From: Marinobacter sp. LV10R510-11A
GTDB lineage: Bacteria; Pseudomonadota; Gammaproteobacteria; Pseudomonadales; Oleiphilaceae
Reading direction: 5' to 3'
Length of the DNA: 64,000 nt
Assembly (NCBI RefSeq): GCF_900215155.1
Contig: NZ_LT907980.1
Location: 3,596,001 to 3,660,000, forward strand
In this document: piece after piece, positions 29,151 through 37,154 of the stretch
Position numbering within the stretch: position 1 is the first letter of the stretch
Layout of the letters: each line of letters begins with the position of its first letter
Made by a program: the position numbers and the translations under genes
The notes under the pieces: generated by a model
Seen by the model: the letters and a program-made list of their open reading frames with translations, nothing else
Databases searched by the model: none
What the model was told of the DNA's origin: nothing

Positions 29151-30446
29151 TTACAGGCTGTTCAGCCACGCCTCCATCTTGTCCATCGCCTTCACCAAGC
29201 GCGGGCCTGCCTGCTCGACAAAGTCATCAGCCAACTCCTGATCGGCATAGTCTCCGCCGGCCAGTTTCAGGGCCGCGGCACCGTCGAAATCCACGAACGC
29301 CAAGCGCGCGGCCAGATGGTCCGGCACAAAGCCAAAGTCGCTGGCTGGCAGAATGGCAACGCCCGTGCTTTCCAGTAACGACTGGCAAAACGCTTGGCTG
29401 GTTTTGATGTCTTTTCTGGTGAGTTGGTCACGGAAGGCCGAGAAATCCGGGAACAGATAAAACGCGCCTTCTGGCTTCTGCACAACCGCACCCATCTCGC
29501 TCAAGCGGCGATGCATGTATTCGCCAATCACTTTAAGCACGCGGCGGGACTGCTTGAGGTACTCGTCTATGTCGTCACCACCATCAAACGCAGTAATCCC
29601 TGCATGCTGTATGGGCGCGCTGGTGGCCGTGTAGGTTTCGCTGGCGATGATGGCCATGGCGTCCTGCAGGGGGCGCAGTTCTTTTGGGAAAATGAAGGTG
29701 CCCAAGCGCCAGCCGCCAGCACCCGCCCACTTGCTCAAGCCGGTGCTGATAATGGTGCCCTCTGGGTAGTAGCGTGCAATCGATTTATGCTTACCTTCGA
29801 AGTGTACTTCCCCGTAAATCTCATCAGAAAGCAGGATCAGCTTGTACTTGCGGGCCACGTTGGCAATGGCGAGCAGCTGGTCGTCAGTGTAGGTGCAACC
29901 GGTGGGGTTGGACGGGTAGTTGAGAATCAGAATGCGCGGGCGGGAAACGTCGTCCCGACAAACGATGTCCAGCTCTTCTGCTGTTAGCTGCCAGTTGTTA
30001 TCGGCGTGGGTGGGCAGCCAATGTACCGAGCGGCCAATAATACGTGCCTGGGGCGCGTAGGAGACCCAGCTTGGCCGCGGAATGAGCAGGTCGCCGTAGT
30101 AGGCCAGCTGAAGAATGAACAGCAGCTCCTTGGAGCCAGGGCCAATCAGTACGTCTTCCCACGTGCTCCGCATACGCTCACTACGGTTGATGTAGCCCGA
30201 AATGGATTCACGCAGACTTTTGAGGCCCTTAACGGGCAGGTAGTCTTTTTCGTGGGCGTGCTCTCTCAGCGCACCCACGACACGTTCAGGAACAGGGAAG
30301 GGCGATTGCCCAAGCCCGAGTTTGATAATGTCCTTGCCCTCAGATTTAAGCTGGTTGCTGAGCTCGTTGATTCTTAGGGTGGCAGAGGGCTGGATGCCCC
30401 GAACGTTCAGGTTGATTGCAAAGCGCTGGTCGTTATGGATATCCAT
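29151..30446 (-). CDS. Pyridoxal phosphate-dependent aminotransferase, class I/II
   Basis: A 431-residue fold-type I aminotransferase, aspartate aminotransferase-like. Motifs: LGLGQSPFPVPERV (substrate segment), ILNYPSNPTGCTYTDDQL (PLP-ring Asn), LLSDEIYGEVHF (Asp-x-x-Tyr) and the Schiff-base Lys in STGLSKWAGAGGWRLG. A C-terminal Arg in AARLAFVDFDGAAAL would bind the substrate carboxylate. The N-terminal extension of about 20 residues is longer than usual. The substrate is not known. Confidence 0.85.
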   Translation of the reverse strand: MDIHNDQRFAINLNVRGIQPSATLRINELSNQLKSEGKDIIKLGLGQSPFPVPERVVGALREHAHEKDYLPVKGLKSLRESISGYINRSERMRSTWEDVLIGPGSKELLFILQLAYYGDLLIPRPSWVSYAPQARIIGRSVHWLPTHADNNWQLTAEELDIVCRDDVSRPRILILNYPSNPTGCTYTDDQLLAIANVARKYKLILLSDEIYGEVHFEGKHKSIARYYPEGTIISTGLSKWAGAGGWRLGTFIFPKELRPLQDAMAIIASETYTATSAPIQHAGITAFDGGDDIDEYLKQSRRVLKVIGEYMHRRLSEMGAVVQKPEGAFYLFPDFSAFRDQLTRKDIKTSQAFCQSLLESTGVAILPASDFGFVPDHLAARLAFVDFDGAAALKLAGGDYADQELADDFVEQAGPRLVKAMDKMEAWLNSL

Positions 30447-30573
30447 TGTTCCGGTCTATTTGTTGAGAGTGGCCGGAACAGTATAGGAAACCCCAACATA
30501 TTTTTGGGCATTATGCGGATAAGTGAATGCCGAAGTATCTGAGGTGGTGCAGGGCGCAACCATGCTCCGGAAT

Positions 30574-30888
30574 TCAGGGGAACCGGTGCGGATCCAAGTC
30601 CATATGCAGTATTCGGGGGCCAAGCATGATGACCCTACCGCCGTAGCGCTCTTCACCGGTGGAGGTAAAATCAAACATGAAGCGACGCCACACGCGAAAC
30701 TGGCCTTGGTCATCCCGCTTGCACCAGATGCCCCGCAGATAGATGGCGTCATCAAGCAGCATGACGTCCATAGTTTTGCAATAGCGGTGGGCAGCCCGGA
30801 GGACAGAGTCCTTAATGGCTTTGGCGCGCCACCAGTACCAGATGGTAAAGGCTGAAACAAACAGCCAGAACAGCGTTCCCAGAGTCAT
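30574..30888 (-). CDS. DUF3301 family membrane-anchored protein
   Basis: A small protein of about 104 residues with one N-terminal transmembrane helix (FWLFVSAFTIWYWW) followed by RAKAIKDSVLRAAHRYCKTMDVMLLDDAIYLR and a Phe/Arg-rich C-terminal half (FMFDFTSTGEERYGGRVIMLG), the DUF3301 pattern. Function unknown. I chose the ATG at 30888 by family length; an upstream in-frame ATG at 30963 would add 25 residues. Neither has a good ribosome site. It is upstream of the aminotransferase gene on the same strand. Confidence 0.72.
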   Translation of the reverse strand: MTLGTLFWLFVSAFTIWYWWRAKAIKDSVLRAAHRYCKTMDVMLLDDAIYLRGIWCKRDDQGQFRVWRRFMFDFTSTGEERYGGRVIMLGPRILHMDLDPHRFP

Positions 30889-31030
30889 GATAACAACACG
30901 ATAGCGACGATCTTCCAAAAGAAATATCAGGTCAGAGCGTAAGACTACCCTATTGTGAGGCATCGAGGAATCAATGCGCCGGGTTAACTCCAGCTATTGA
31001 ATGAATCCGTATGCGGTCAGGTTTTTTAAC

Positions 31031-31070
31031 CAATAAAAAACCCGGCTCACCATAAAGCGAGCCGGGTTTT
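31031..31070. terminator. Strong terminator after the RND efflux operon
   Basis: AAAACCCGGCTC and GAGCCGGGTTTT form a 12-bp perfect stem with a 10-base loop (31037-31070). On the minus strand a T6 run follows, matching the end of the efflux operon 19 bp upstream in that direction. Confidence 0.9.
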
Positions 31071-31089
31071 GAGGTTTGCCGGTTATCCG

Positions 31090-34000
31090 TTATGAGTTTA
31101 CGGGTACCGGTTTTGAGGCTTCATCTTGCTCTTCTTTCCCTTCGTTGAGATCACGAGCCAACAGGATATAGAACGCTGGCAGTACGAAGACGGTGAACAG
31201 AGTGCCAATGCCCAGACCGGCACTGATAGTCAGGCCAATAGCAAAACGGCTTTCTGCACCTGGGCCAGCTGCCAGCAGCAGCGGCACCATGGCAAAGATA
31301 AGTGCCAATGACGTCATTATGATCGGCCGTAGACGAATGGCGGCGGCCTCAATAACGGCCTCCAATTTGTTCATTCCTTTGTCTTTCTGTAGCTGGTTGG
31401 CAAATTCCACGATCAGTATGCCGTTCTTGGATACTACCCCGATCAGTGTAATCAGACCTACCTGCGTATAGATGTTCATAGTCGCAAAGCCAAGCACGAT
31501 AAATGCCATTGCACCGGCCACCGACATGGGAACCGAAATCAGAATGATAAACGGATCCCGCCAGCTTTCGAACTGAGCAGCAAGTACCAGATAGATAACC
31601 AGCAAAGACAGGAAGAACGTGACTATCAAGGCGCTGCCCTGGTTTGCCAGTTGCCGGCTCTGCCCGGTGTAATCGAAGGTGAAGCCCTGTGGGAACACCT
31701 CGCCTGCGGCCTGCTCCATGAAGTCCATGGCGGTACCCGCCGCTACACCTGGCATAACCACCCCTTGCAGGGTGAGGGAGTTCTGCTGGTTAAACTGTGT
31801 GCGGCTTGAGGGTTCCACATCACGGCTGAAGCTCACGACGCTGCCGAGCGGAACCAGGGTGCCCTCGCCTGTGCGGATGTAGTAATCGTTCAGCGCCTGT
31901 TCATCTAGCCGGAACTTCTGATCCACCTGCGGGATTACCTGATAGGAGCGGCCTTCCATGCTGAAGCGGTTAATGTAACCACCGCCGAGCATGCTGGAAA
32001 GTGACTGCCCCACGTCCTGCATGGAGAGCCCGAGATCAGCGACCCGATCGCGATCCACTTCGATGCGGGTAACCGGGCGGTCGAAGTTGATAGACTTTTG
32101 CAGGAACATGAAGTTACCGCTGCCCATCGCCTTGCCCAGTAACTCCTCAGCCACCTGATCGAGCTGCTCGTAGTCGTTACCCGTCGTGATCACGAACTGG
32201 AACGGCAGGCCGCCCCCTGAGCCGGGAAGCGCCGGCTGTGGGAACACGGCGGTCTGCAGGCCCGTTACTTTTTTGAGCTCGGCATCCAGCAGAGGCTGAG
32301 CCTCAAACTGGGTAATCTTTCGCTCACTCCAGGGTGCCATTTTAAAACCGCCGAATACGGCGTTGGGAGCGGTGATACCGACGATCATGAAATCTTCGGC
32401 GTAGCCGGGTACGGAGGCTATGCGCTCTTGAACTTCGTCCCCATGCTCCAGAAGATAATCCAGAGTGGACGTCTGGGGGCCGAGACCCTGATAGAACAAA
32501 ATGCCCTGATCTTCTGTGGGCGCCAGTTCGTTCTGGCTCATCGTCGCCATAAAGTAGATGGAGCCCAGTACGACGAGCGCAAAAAACACCACCACGGATT
32601 TGGTTTGCATCAATGAGACGAGCGCGGCTTTATAGCCCGAAGCAATGCCGCTGAACACGCGCTCAACCAGGCTCTCAAATTTACCCGGGTTGCCATGGGG
32701 TTTGAGGACCTTGGCCGACAGCATTGGCGAAAGCGTAAGTGCAACAATGCCCGAGATCACCACTGTGCCAGCCAGAGTAAATGCAAACTCGGTAAATAGG
32801 GAGCCAACCAGCCCGCCCATAAACCCGATGGGGGCATAGACCGCCACCAGCGTTGTGGTCATGGCAATAATCGGCACCGCCATTTCCCGTGCGCCGTGCA
32901 ACGCTGCATCAATCCGCGACTCGCCTTGCTCAATGTGTCGGTGTACGTTCTCCACCATGATGATGGCATCGTCTACCACCAGCCCTATAGCCAGTACCAT
33001 GGATAGCAGCGTAAGGAGGTTCAGGGAGAACCCGAACATCAGCATGATGAAGGCACCGCCAATCAGCGACAGCGGAACCGCAACAGAGGGCACAATGGAA
33101 GCGCGGATAGAGCCCAGGCAAAGGAACACCACCACGAGCACGATGCCCATAGCTTCAAGCAGGGTGAAGATAACCTCATTTATGGAGTCCTCAATAAAGT
33201 CTGAGGCATCGTAGGCAAGCCGAACGTTCAGATCGCCCGGCAGCTGGCTTTCGATATCCGGAAGATCGCCTTTGACCAAGCCTGCTACCGTGAGCGGGTT
33301 AGCACCGGGTGCCAGCTCGATCGCGACATAAGTTGCCGGCTGGCCCTTGTAAAGCGCCAGTGCGCTGTAGGTTTCTGACCCCAGTTCCACCCGCGCAATA
33401 TCCTGAAGCCGGATCTGGGTTCCGTTAGCCTGCTTGACCACAAGGTTGCGGAAGTCGTCGGGGTCCGCCACATCGGTATCACTGGTCATGCTGATTTCAG
33501 TGTAGGTACCTTTGGTATTACCGACAGCAGCCTGGTAGTTGTTGGCGCGCAGCTTGGCCACCACCTCCGTAGGCGTCATATCGACTGCGGCCAGGCGCTC
33601 CGGATCCAGCCAGACCCGCAAGGCAAATTTACGACCAAGCAATTGTGCTTTACCAACTCCGGGCAGAGCCTGAAGCCTGGGCTGTACCACTCGGGTCAGG
33701 TAGTCGGTAATTTGTGGCACAGCCATGTCTGCGCTGTAGAAAGCAATGTACATCAGCGCCGTTGAGTCCCCGGTGGTCGAGGTGATCACGGGGTCCTGGG
33801 CGTCGGCTGGAAGAACATTGCGCTGGCTGGCGACTTTTGCCTGTATTTCGGCCAGCGCCGCGTTTGCGTCGTAGTTCAGTACCATCTTGGCTTCAATGGT
33901 CGACGCGCCCTGCGAACTGGTAGATGTCAGGTAGTCGATGCCGCTGGCTTCTGCGATAGCCTGCTGCAGGGGGGTGGTGATAAAGCCTTTGATCAGATCT

Positions 34001-34167
34001 GAACTGGCGCCCGGATAGGCCGTTGTGACCGTAACCGTGGTGTTTTCGAGCTCCGGGTATTGCCGGATCTCCATTTCCATGGCTGCACGGGCACCGAGCA
34101 ACAGGATAAGAAGGCTGACCACCGTTGCCAGTACGGGACGATGGATGAAAATGTCGGTGAATCGCAT
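31090..34167 (-). CDS. RND multidrug efflux transporter, inner-membrane pump (HAE1 family, MexI-like)
   Basis: A 1025-residue proton-driven pump. It has an N-terminal helix (FIHRPVLATVVSLLILLLGA), two large periplasmic loops, and TM4 with the paired proton-relay aspartates in AIGLVVDDAIIMVENVHRHIE. Sequence style (IRQYPELENTTVTVTTAYPGAS, NNYQAAVGNTKG) is closest to MexI-type pumps by recall. Its ATG overlaps the stop of the membrane-fusion gene by 1 bp. No outer-membrane channel gene is adjacent, so a TolC-like partner must lie elsewhere. Substrates unknown. Confidence 0.92.
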   Translation of the reverse strand: MRFTDIFIHRPVLATVVSLLILLLGARAAMEMEIRQYPELENTTVTVTTAYPGASSDLIKGFITTPLQQAIAEASGIDYLTSTSSQGASTIEAKMVLNYDANAALAEIQAKVASQRNVLPADAQDPVITSTTGDSTALMYIAFYSADMAVPQITDYLTRVVQPRLQALPGVGKAQLLGRKFALRVWLDPERLAAVDMTPTEVVAKLRANNYQAAVGNTKGTYTEISMTSDTDVADPDDFRNLVVKQANGTQIRLQDIARVELGSETYSALALYKGQPATYVAIELAPGANPLTVAGLVKGDLPDIESQLPGDLNVRLAYDASDFIEDSINEVIFTLLEAMGIVLVVVFLCLGSIRASIVPSVAVPLSLIGGAFIMLMFGFSLNLLTLLSMVLAIGLVVDDAIIMVENVHRHIEQGESRIDAALHGAREMAVPIIAMTTTLVAVYAPIGFMGGLVGSLFTEFAFTLAGTVVISGIVALTLSPMLSAKVLKPHGNPGKFESLVERVFSGIASGYKAALVSLMQTKSVVVFFALVVLGSIYFMATMSQNELAPTEDQGILFYQGLGPQTSTLDYLLEHGDEVQERIASVPGYAEDFMIVGITAPNAVFGGFKMAPWSERKITQFEAQPLLDAELKKVTGLQTAVFPQPALPGSGGGLPFQFVITTGNDYEQLDQVAEELLGKAMGSGNFMFLQKSINFDRPVTRIEVDRDRVADLGLSMQDVGQSLSSMLGGGYINRFSMEGRSYQVIPQVDQKFRLDEQALNDYYIRTGEGTLVPLGSVVSFSRDVEPSSRTQFNQQNSLTLQGVVMPGVAAGTAMDFMEQAAGEVFPQGFTFDYTGQSRQLANQGSALIVTFFLSLLVIYLVLAAQFESWRDPFIILISVPMSVAGAMAFIVLGFATMNIYTQVGLITLIGVVSKNGILIVEFANQLQKDKGMNKLEAVIEAAAIRLRPIIMTSLALIFAMVPLLLAAGPGAESRFAIGLTISAGLGIGTLFTVFVLPAFYILLARDLNEGKEEQDEASKPVPVNS

Positions 34168-35282
34168 TACTCAGATGCCTCCTGGGGCTGCTTTTCTTCG
34201 TCCCTGTCGTCATCTTGAATCACGACCTTCTGGCCGGCACGGAGTCTCAGCAATCCTTTGGAAACTACCTGTTCATCTGCTTCAAGGCCGGAAGTAATTG
34301 CAACCCGGGGATCCCTAGTTTCACCAGTCTCAACAGAGCGGCGGCTGACGATCAGATCACCTTCGTCGTTTTCTTCCACAATAAACACGAAGTCCCCGTA
34401 AGTGTTATAGGAAATCGCGGTGCGTGGAATGGTAACCACTTCGTCGTCTTTGGGCTGAATAGTGAGGATGGTCGCAAACATGCCAGGGCGCAAAAGGTTG
34501 TCTGGGTTATCCAGAGTGGCGCGAACGCGCACGGTACGGGTTTCCGGGTTTACAGAGGTGTTGATGGCGCTGACCTTACCCTCAAATTCCTGCTCGGGAA
34601 CAGCTGCAACGGTAGCGACGACAGAATAGTCCCTGGCAACATGTTGCAGGTTTTTCTCGGACAGGGTGTAGTCGACGTAGATTGGGTTGAGCATATTAAC
34701 TTCAACAATCGGCGTACCTGTGGCGATGTACTCGCCTCGATCCACCATGCGAATACCCAAGGTGCCGTCAAAGGGCGCACGGATTACTTTTTTGCTTAAC
34801 TGAGCATCTGCCTCATTTACACGGGCTTCGGCGGCGTCGAAATTCGCCTTAGATTGGTCATACTGAGACTGGGATACGGCACGCTTTGGCAACAGATCAG
34901 AGATGCGCTTGAACTCCTGCTCTGCCAGGTGAGCTTCTGCCTTGCGAGTGCGCACAGCCGCTTCATCAATGGCGGTGTTCAGGCGGATGAGGATGTCGCC
35001 CTGCTTAACAGTATCACCGGATTCAAAGTTAATACTTTCAATAACACCGGGAACCTCATTGGCCACTTCAATGCCATTAACAGCCTTGATGCTGCCCACG
35101 GCCTTAATGGAAGGCGTCCAGCTTTCTGTGCGGGCAATGGTGGCTGAGATTTCCACAGGCGGCTGGGGCTTGGACAGCATTTCTTCCATTTGGCCGAATT
35201 GGTAAAACTTGTAGCCGAAGATGCCGCCAAGCACCACGCCAAGGAAAATAATTGCGATCAGGAAGCGGGAAGCAGTGCGCAT
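34167..35282 (-). CDS. RND efflux periplasmic adaptor (membrane fusion protein)
   Basis: A 371-residue periplasmic adaptor. An N-terminal hydrophobic anchor (FLIAIIFLGVVLGGIFGY) is followed by the biotinyl-lipoyl-like domain (VPGVIESINFESGDTVKQGDILIRLNT), a helical hairpin about residues 110-150, its second lipoyl half (KVIRAPFDGTLGIRMVDRGEYI) and the beta-barrel with RVRATLDNPDNLLRPGMFA. No lipobox Cys is seen. It is the first gene of the two-gene efflux operon; no regulator gene is adjacent. Confidence 0.9.
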   Translation of the reverse strand: MRTASRFLIAIIFLGVVLGGIFGYKFYQFGQMEEMLSKPQPPVEISATIARTESWTPSIKAVGSIKAVNGIEVANEVPGVIESINFESGDTVKQGDILIRLNTAIDEAAVRTRKAEAHLAEQEFKRISDLLPKRAVSQSQYDQSKANFDAAEARVNEADAQLSKKVIRAPFDGTLGIRMVDRGEYIATGTPIVEVNMLNPIYVDYTLSEKNLQHVARDYSVVATVAAVPEQEFEGKVSAINTSVNPETRTVRVRATLDNPDNLLRPGMFATILTIQPKDDEVVTIPRTAISYNTYGDFVFIVEENDEGDLIVSRRSVETGETRDPRVAITSGLEADEQVVSKGLLRLRAGQKVVIQDDDRDEEKQPQEASE

Positions 35283-35473
35283 AGTTCAGGTCCTGGGGAT
35301 CTCTGGTTGCATAACAACAGACTGTTTGGGGGCGGAAATTAGTGATTCACGAGAATACATAGCATCCTACAAAATTCAAGGTGCAGTTGTCACCGGTTAG
35401 TAGGTATTTTTGGCTAGCATTGTCGCTACGTTGAGTGACAGAATTACGATCTTTCAGCAGCAAAGGATCAATC

Positions 35474-35986
35474 ATGCATTGGATACTGGGGATCGCGCTG
35501 ACGGCAATCGTCTTTGTGGTTCTGAAACATTGGGGCGGATTGTCGGCGGAAAAGAAGAAAGCTGCAACCTGGAAGCTCGTACTTATTGCCGGCGGCGTTA
35601 TGCTGCTCGTGATGGTATTGACCGGCCGAGTGCACGTGCTGACTGCTGCAATAGCTGCATTGATTCCGCTGTTGCGTAAACTGCCGGGGCTTGTTCGGTT
35701 CCTCCCGGCGCTGAACCGCCTTTTTACGGGCAAGGATAATGCGGAGCCGGGTAGCGGAGCCGGGTCGAATTCGGAGCAAGCCGGGGCTGGTCAGGCACAG
35801 GGCCATGGCATGACTGAGCGAGAGGCCTGCGAAATACTGGGTGTGACCGCGGCGTGCTCAAGAGAAGACATAGTTATGTCACACCGCCGCCTGATGCAGA
35901 AACTGCACCCGGATAGGGGCGGGAGTGATTACCTGGCCGCCAAAATCAACGAGGCGAAGAGTGTGTTGATTCGAACTAGGGCGTAA
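35474..35986 (+). CDS. Membrane-anchored J-domain protein
   Basis: A 170-residue protein with two N-terminal hydrophobic segments ([13 protein letters not shown] and [15 protein letters not shown]), a third hydrophobic stretch, a low-complexity Gly/Ala/Gln linker and a C-terminal J domain. The J domain reads [12 protein letters not shown] and carries HPD in [24 protein letters not shown], similar to the TIM14/PAM18 type. It would recruit DnaK to the membrane. ATG at 35474 follows AAAGGA. It is convergent with the secretin-like gene (3-bp gap) and divergent from the efflux operon. Confidence 0.82.
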   Translation: MHWILGIALTAIVFVVLKHWGGLSAEKKKAATWKLVLIAGGVMLLVMVLTGRVHVLTAAIAALIPLLRKLPGLVRFLPALNRLFTGKDNAEPGSGAGSNSEQAGAGQAQGHGMTEREACEILGVTAACSREDIVMSHRRLMQKLHPDRGGSDYLAAKINEAKSVLIRTRA

Positions 35987-35989
35987 GCC

Positions 35990-36778
35990 TCAGTGTACAA
36001 CCTCGACTTTTACCTCGAAACTCCGGTTGTCTGACCGGCTGCTCTTAACGCTGTAGGCAATACCTGACTGCTTGCTGGTGGATTGGGTTGAAGTGCTGCC
36101 TAGAGACACCCACTGGCCCGGCTCCACTCTGCGAACCGTGACCAGCGCTTGAGTGTCATACCCTTCAAGCTCTGCGGGATCCGCTTCAAAAGAGGTAATG
36201 TTCAGTTCTATAGCGCGGTCTGAAATAACCTGCGGACTGACAACAAACCCGCTGCGAGTTTCTATCTGCTCAAAAATGGCCGCCGGGTTTCTGCCTCCAC
36301 GTACTGCAAAGGGTAACGTTCGCACCTGGCCCGAGGTGATGTGAGCAGATTGCCCATCCATAACCACTAGGCTTCGCTCTTGGGAGCCACCGGTGCTTGT
36401 AACCCGGCGCTCCACGGTTACGCCAAGGTTGTTTCGTGTTGTGGTTACTCCGCCGCCGGAGCGTTTGCCGCCGATATCTTCCGTGGATCGCACGGAGATG
36501 CGGAGCTGGGCTTGAGCTACGTCGAGGGTTTCAATTAAAGTGCCGATTTCATCCAGCAGTTGCTGATTGCCGCGCACCACAAGCTGCTGCCCCTGGGCAG
36601 TGATTGATACAGGCTCACCTTGATACAACTCCCGCACTTGGCTGGCCACATCGTCACCCGGCCGGTTGTTAAGCTGGTAGGCTCGGGACTCAGCGTGTGC
36701 AGAACCGGTACCGGAGCTGAGTGCCAGCACGAGCATAAAGAAGAACAAAGTGGTGCAATTCCGTAGGTTCAATGTCAT
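35990..36778 (-). CDS. Short secretin-like exported protein (N1-type domain plus partial secretin fold)
   Basis: A 262-residue exported protein with a signal peptide ending AHAES. The first domain (AYQLNNRPGDDVASQVRELYQGEPVSITAQG...LVVRGNQQLLDEIGTLIETLDVAQAQLRISV) matches the KH-like N domains of type II/III secretins. The rest resembles the start of the secretin homology domain (ERSLVVMDGQSAHITSGQ) but is far too short to form a pore. No secretion genes are nearby. GGAG precedes the ATG. It may be a regulator or pilotin-like partner, but no function is assigned. Confidence 0.7.
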   Translation of the reverse strand: MTLNLRNCTTLFFFMLVLALSSGTGSAHAESRAYQLNNRPGDDVASQVRELYQGEPVSITAQGQQLVVRGNQQLLDEIGTLIETLDVAQAQLRISVRSTEDIGGKRSGGGVTTTRNNLGVTVERRVTSTGGSQERSLVVMDGQSAHITSGQVRTLPFAVRGGRNPAAIFEQIETRSGFVVSPQVISDRAIELNITSFEADPAELEGYDTQALVTVRRVEPGQWVSLGSTSTQSTSKQSGIAYSVKSSRSDNRSFEVKVEVVH

Positions 36779-36812
36779 TTCTGGCTCCCTTTTACCCGAA
36801 AATTATTCGAAA

Positions 36813-36843
36813 AATCCGGTTTGTTTGCTAAATAATCCGGTTT
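36813..36843 (+). promoter_or_regulatory. Direct repeats AATCCGGTTT upstream of the aroG leader promoter
   Basis: AATCCGGTTT occurs at 36813-36822 and again at 36834-36843, starts 21 bp apart, that is two helical turns on the same DNA face. They end 5 bp before a candidate -35 element. This arrangement suits a dimeric regulator, but none is identified. Confidence 0.4.
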
Positions 36844-36848
36844 ACGGG

Positions 36849-36878
36849 TTGCCAAGTTGAAAACCCAGGGGGTATATT
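36849..36878 (+). promoter_or_regulatory. Candidate promoter for the aroG leader transcript
   Basis: TTGCCA (36849-36854) and TATATT (36873-36878) are separated by 18 bp. Transcription would then begin near 36885, at or just before the first ATG of the leader ORF, so either the leader is leaderless or translation starts at the internal ATG 36946. An alternative promoter farther upstream cannot be excluded. Confidence 0.4.
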
Positions 36879-36885
36879 GGTAAGC

Positions 36886-37023
36886 ATGAAGACGACACAA
36901 GCGCTCTGTCAATTGAATGTTCTGCAAGCTTTCGGCCAAAAACCGATGGTGGCAGTCGCGGCTGTGTTTTGCTGGTGGTTTGGTTATGGCTTTTACTTTA
37001 GCCAGCGTCAGGGCCGCCCATAG
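36886..37023 (+). CDS. Aromatic-rich leader peptide upstream of DAHP synthase
   Basis: A 45-codon ORF, or 25 codons if started at the in-frame ATG 36946. Near its end residues 28-38 read FCWWFGYGFYF, placing eight Phe, Tyr and Trp codons in an eleven-codon stretch; Phe16 is a ninth aromatic codon. The end is SQRQGRP and a TAG at 37021. Such a cluster at the end of a small ORF just before a terminator is the hallmark of ribosome-mediated attenuation, and the amino acids match the end products of the pathway the next gene starts. The ribosome site is weak for both starts, which is the main doubt. Confidence 0.72.
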   Translation: MKTTQALCQLNVLQAFGQKPMVAVAAVFCWWFGYGFYFSQRQGRP

Positions 37024-37123
37024 CATCTTCAAAAAACGAACAACGAGGATGGCAGCCCGGCGAAAAACCAGGCTGCCATCGGACTCAGAAAGCCCCGACT
37101 GGTAGCCCAGCCGGGGCTTTTTT
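37011..37123 (+). terminator. Transcription attenuator with alternative hairpins, upstream of aroG
   Basis: Four pairings are possible. Segment A (37011-37021, overlapping the leader stop) can pair with B (37049-37058), imperfectly. B, as GATGGCAGCC (37048-37057), pairs perfectly with C, GGCTGCCATC (37071-37080). C, as GGCTGCCA, can pair with TGGTAGCC (37100-37107) in D with one G-U. D (37089-37102) with E (37107-37120) forms the terminator: AAAGCCCCG and CTGG stem parts and six Ts at 37118-37123. In the model, a ribosome finishing the leader hides A, B pairs with C, and the terminator forms; a ribosome stalled on aromatic codons leaves A free, so C frees D from the terminator. Confidence 0.7.
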
Positions 37124-37154
37124 GATTCTGATGCAGGGAAACGGGAACACAGAT

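Noticed and set aside
36775..37032. 85-codon minus-strand frame across the aroG leader region
   Set aside because: It is the reverse of the aromatic leader ORF and promoter region, lacks a ribosome site and has no recognisable sequence; the plus-strand attenuator explains the region better.
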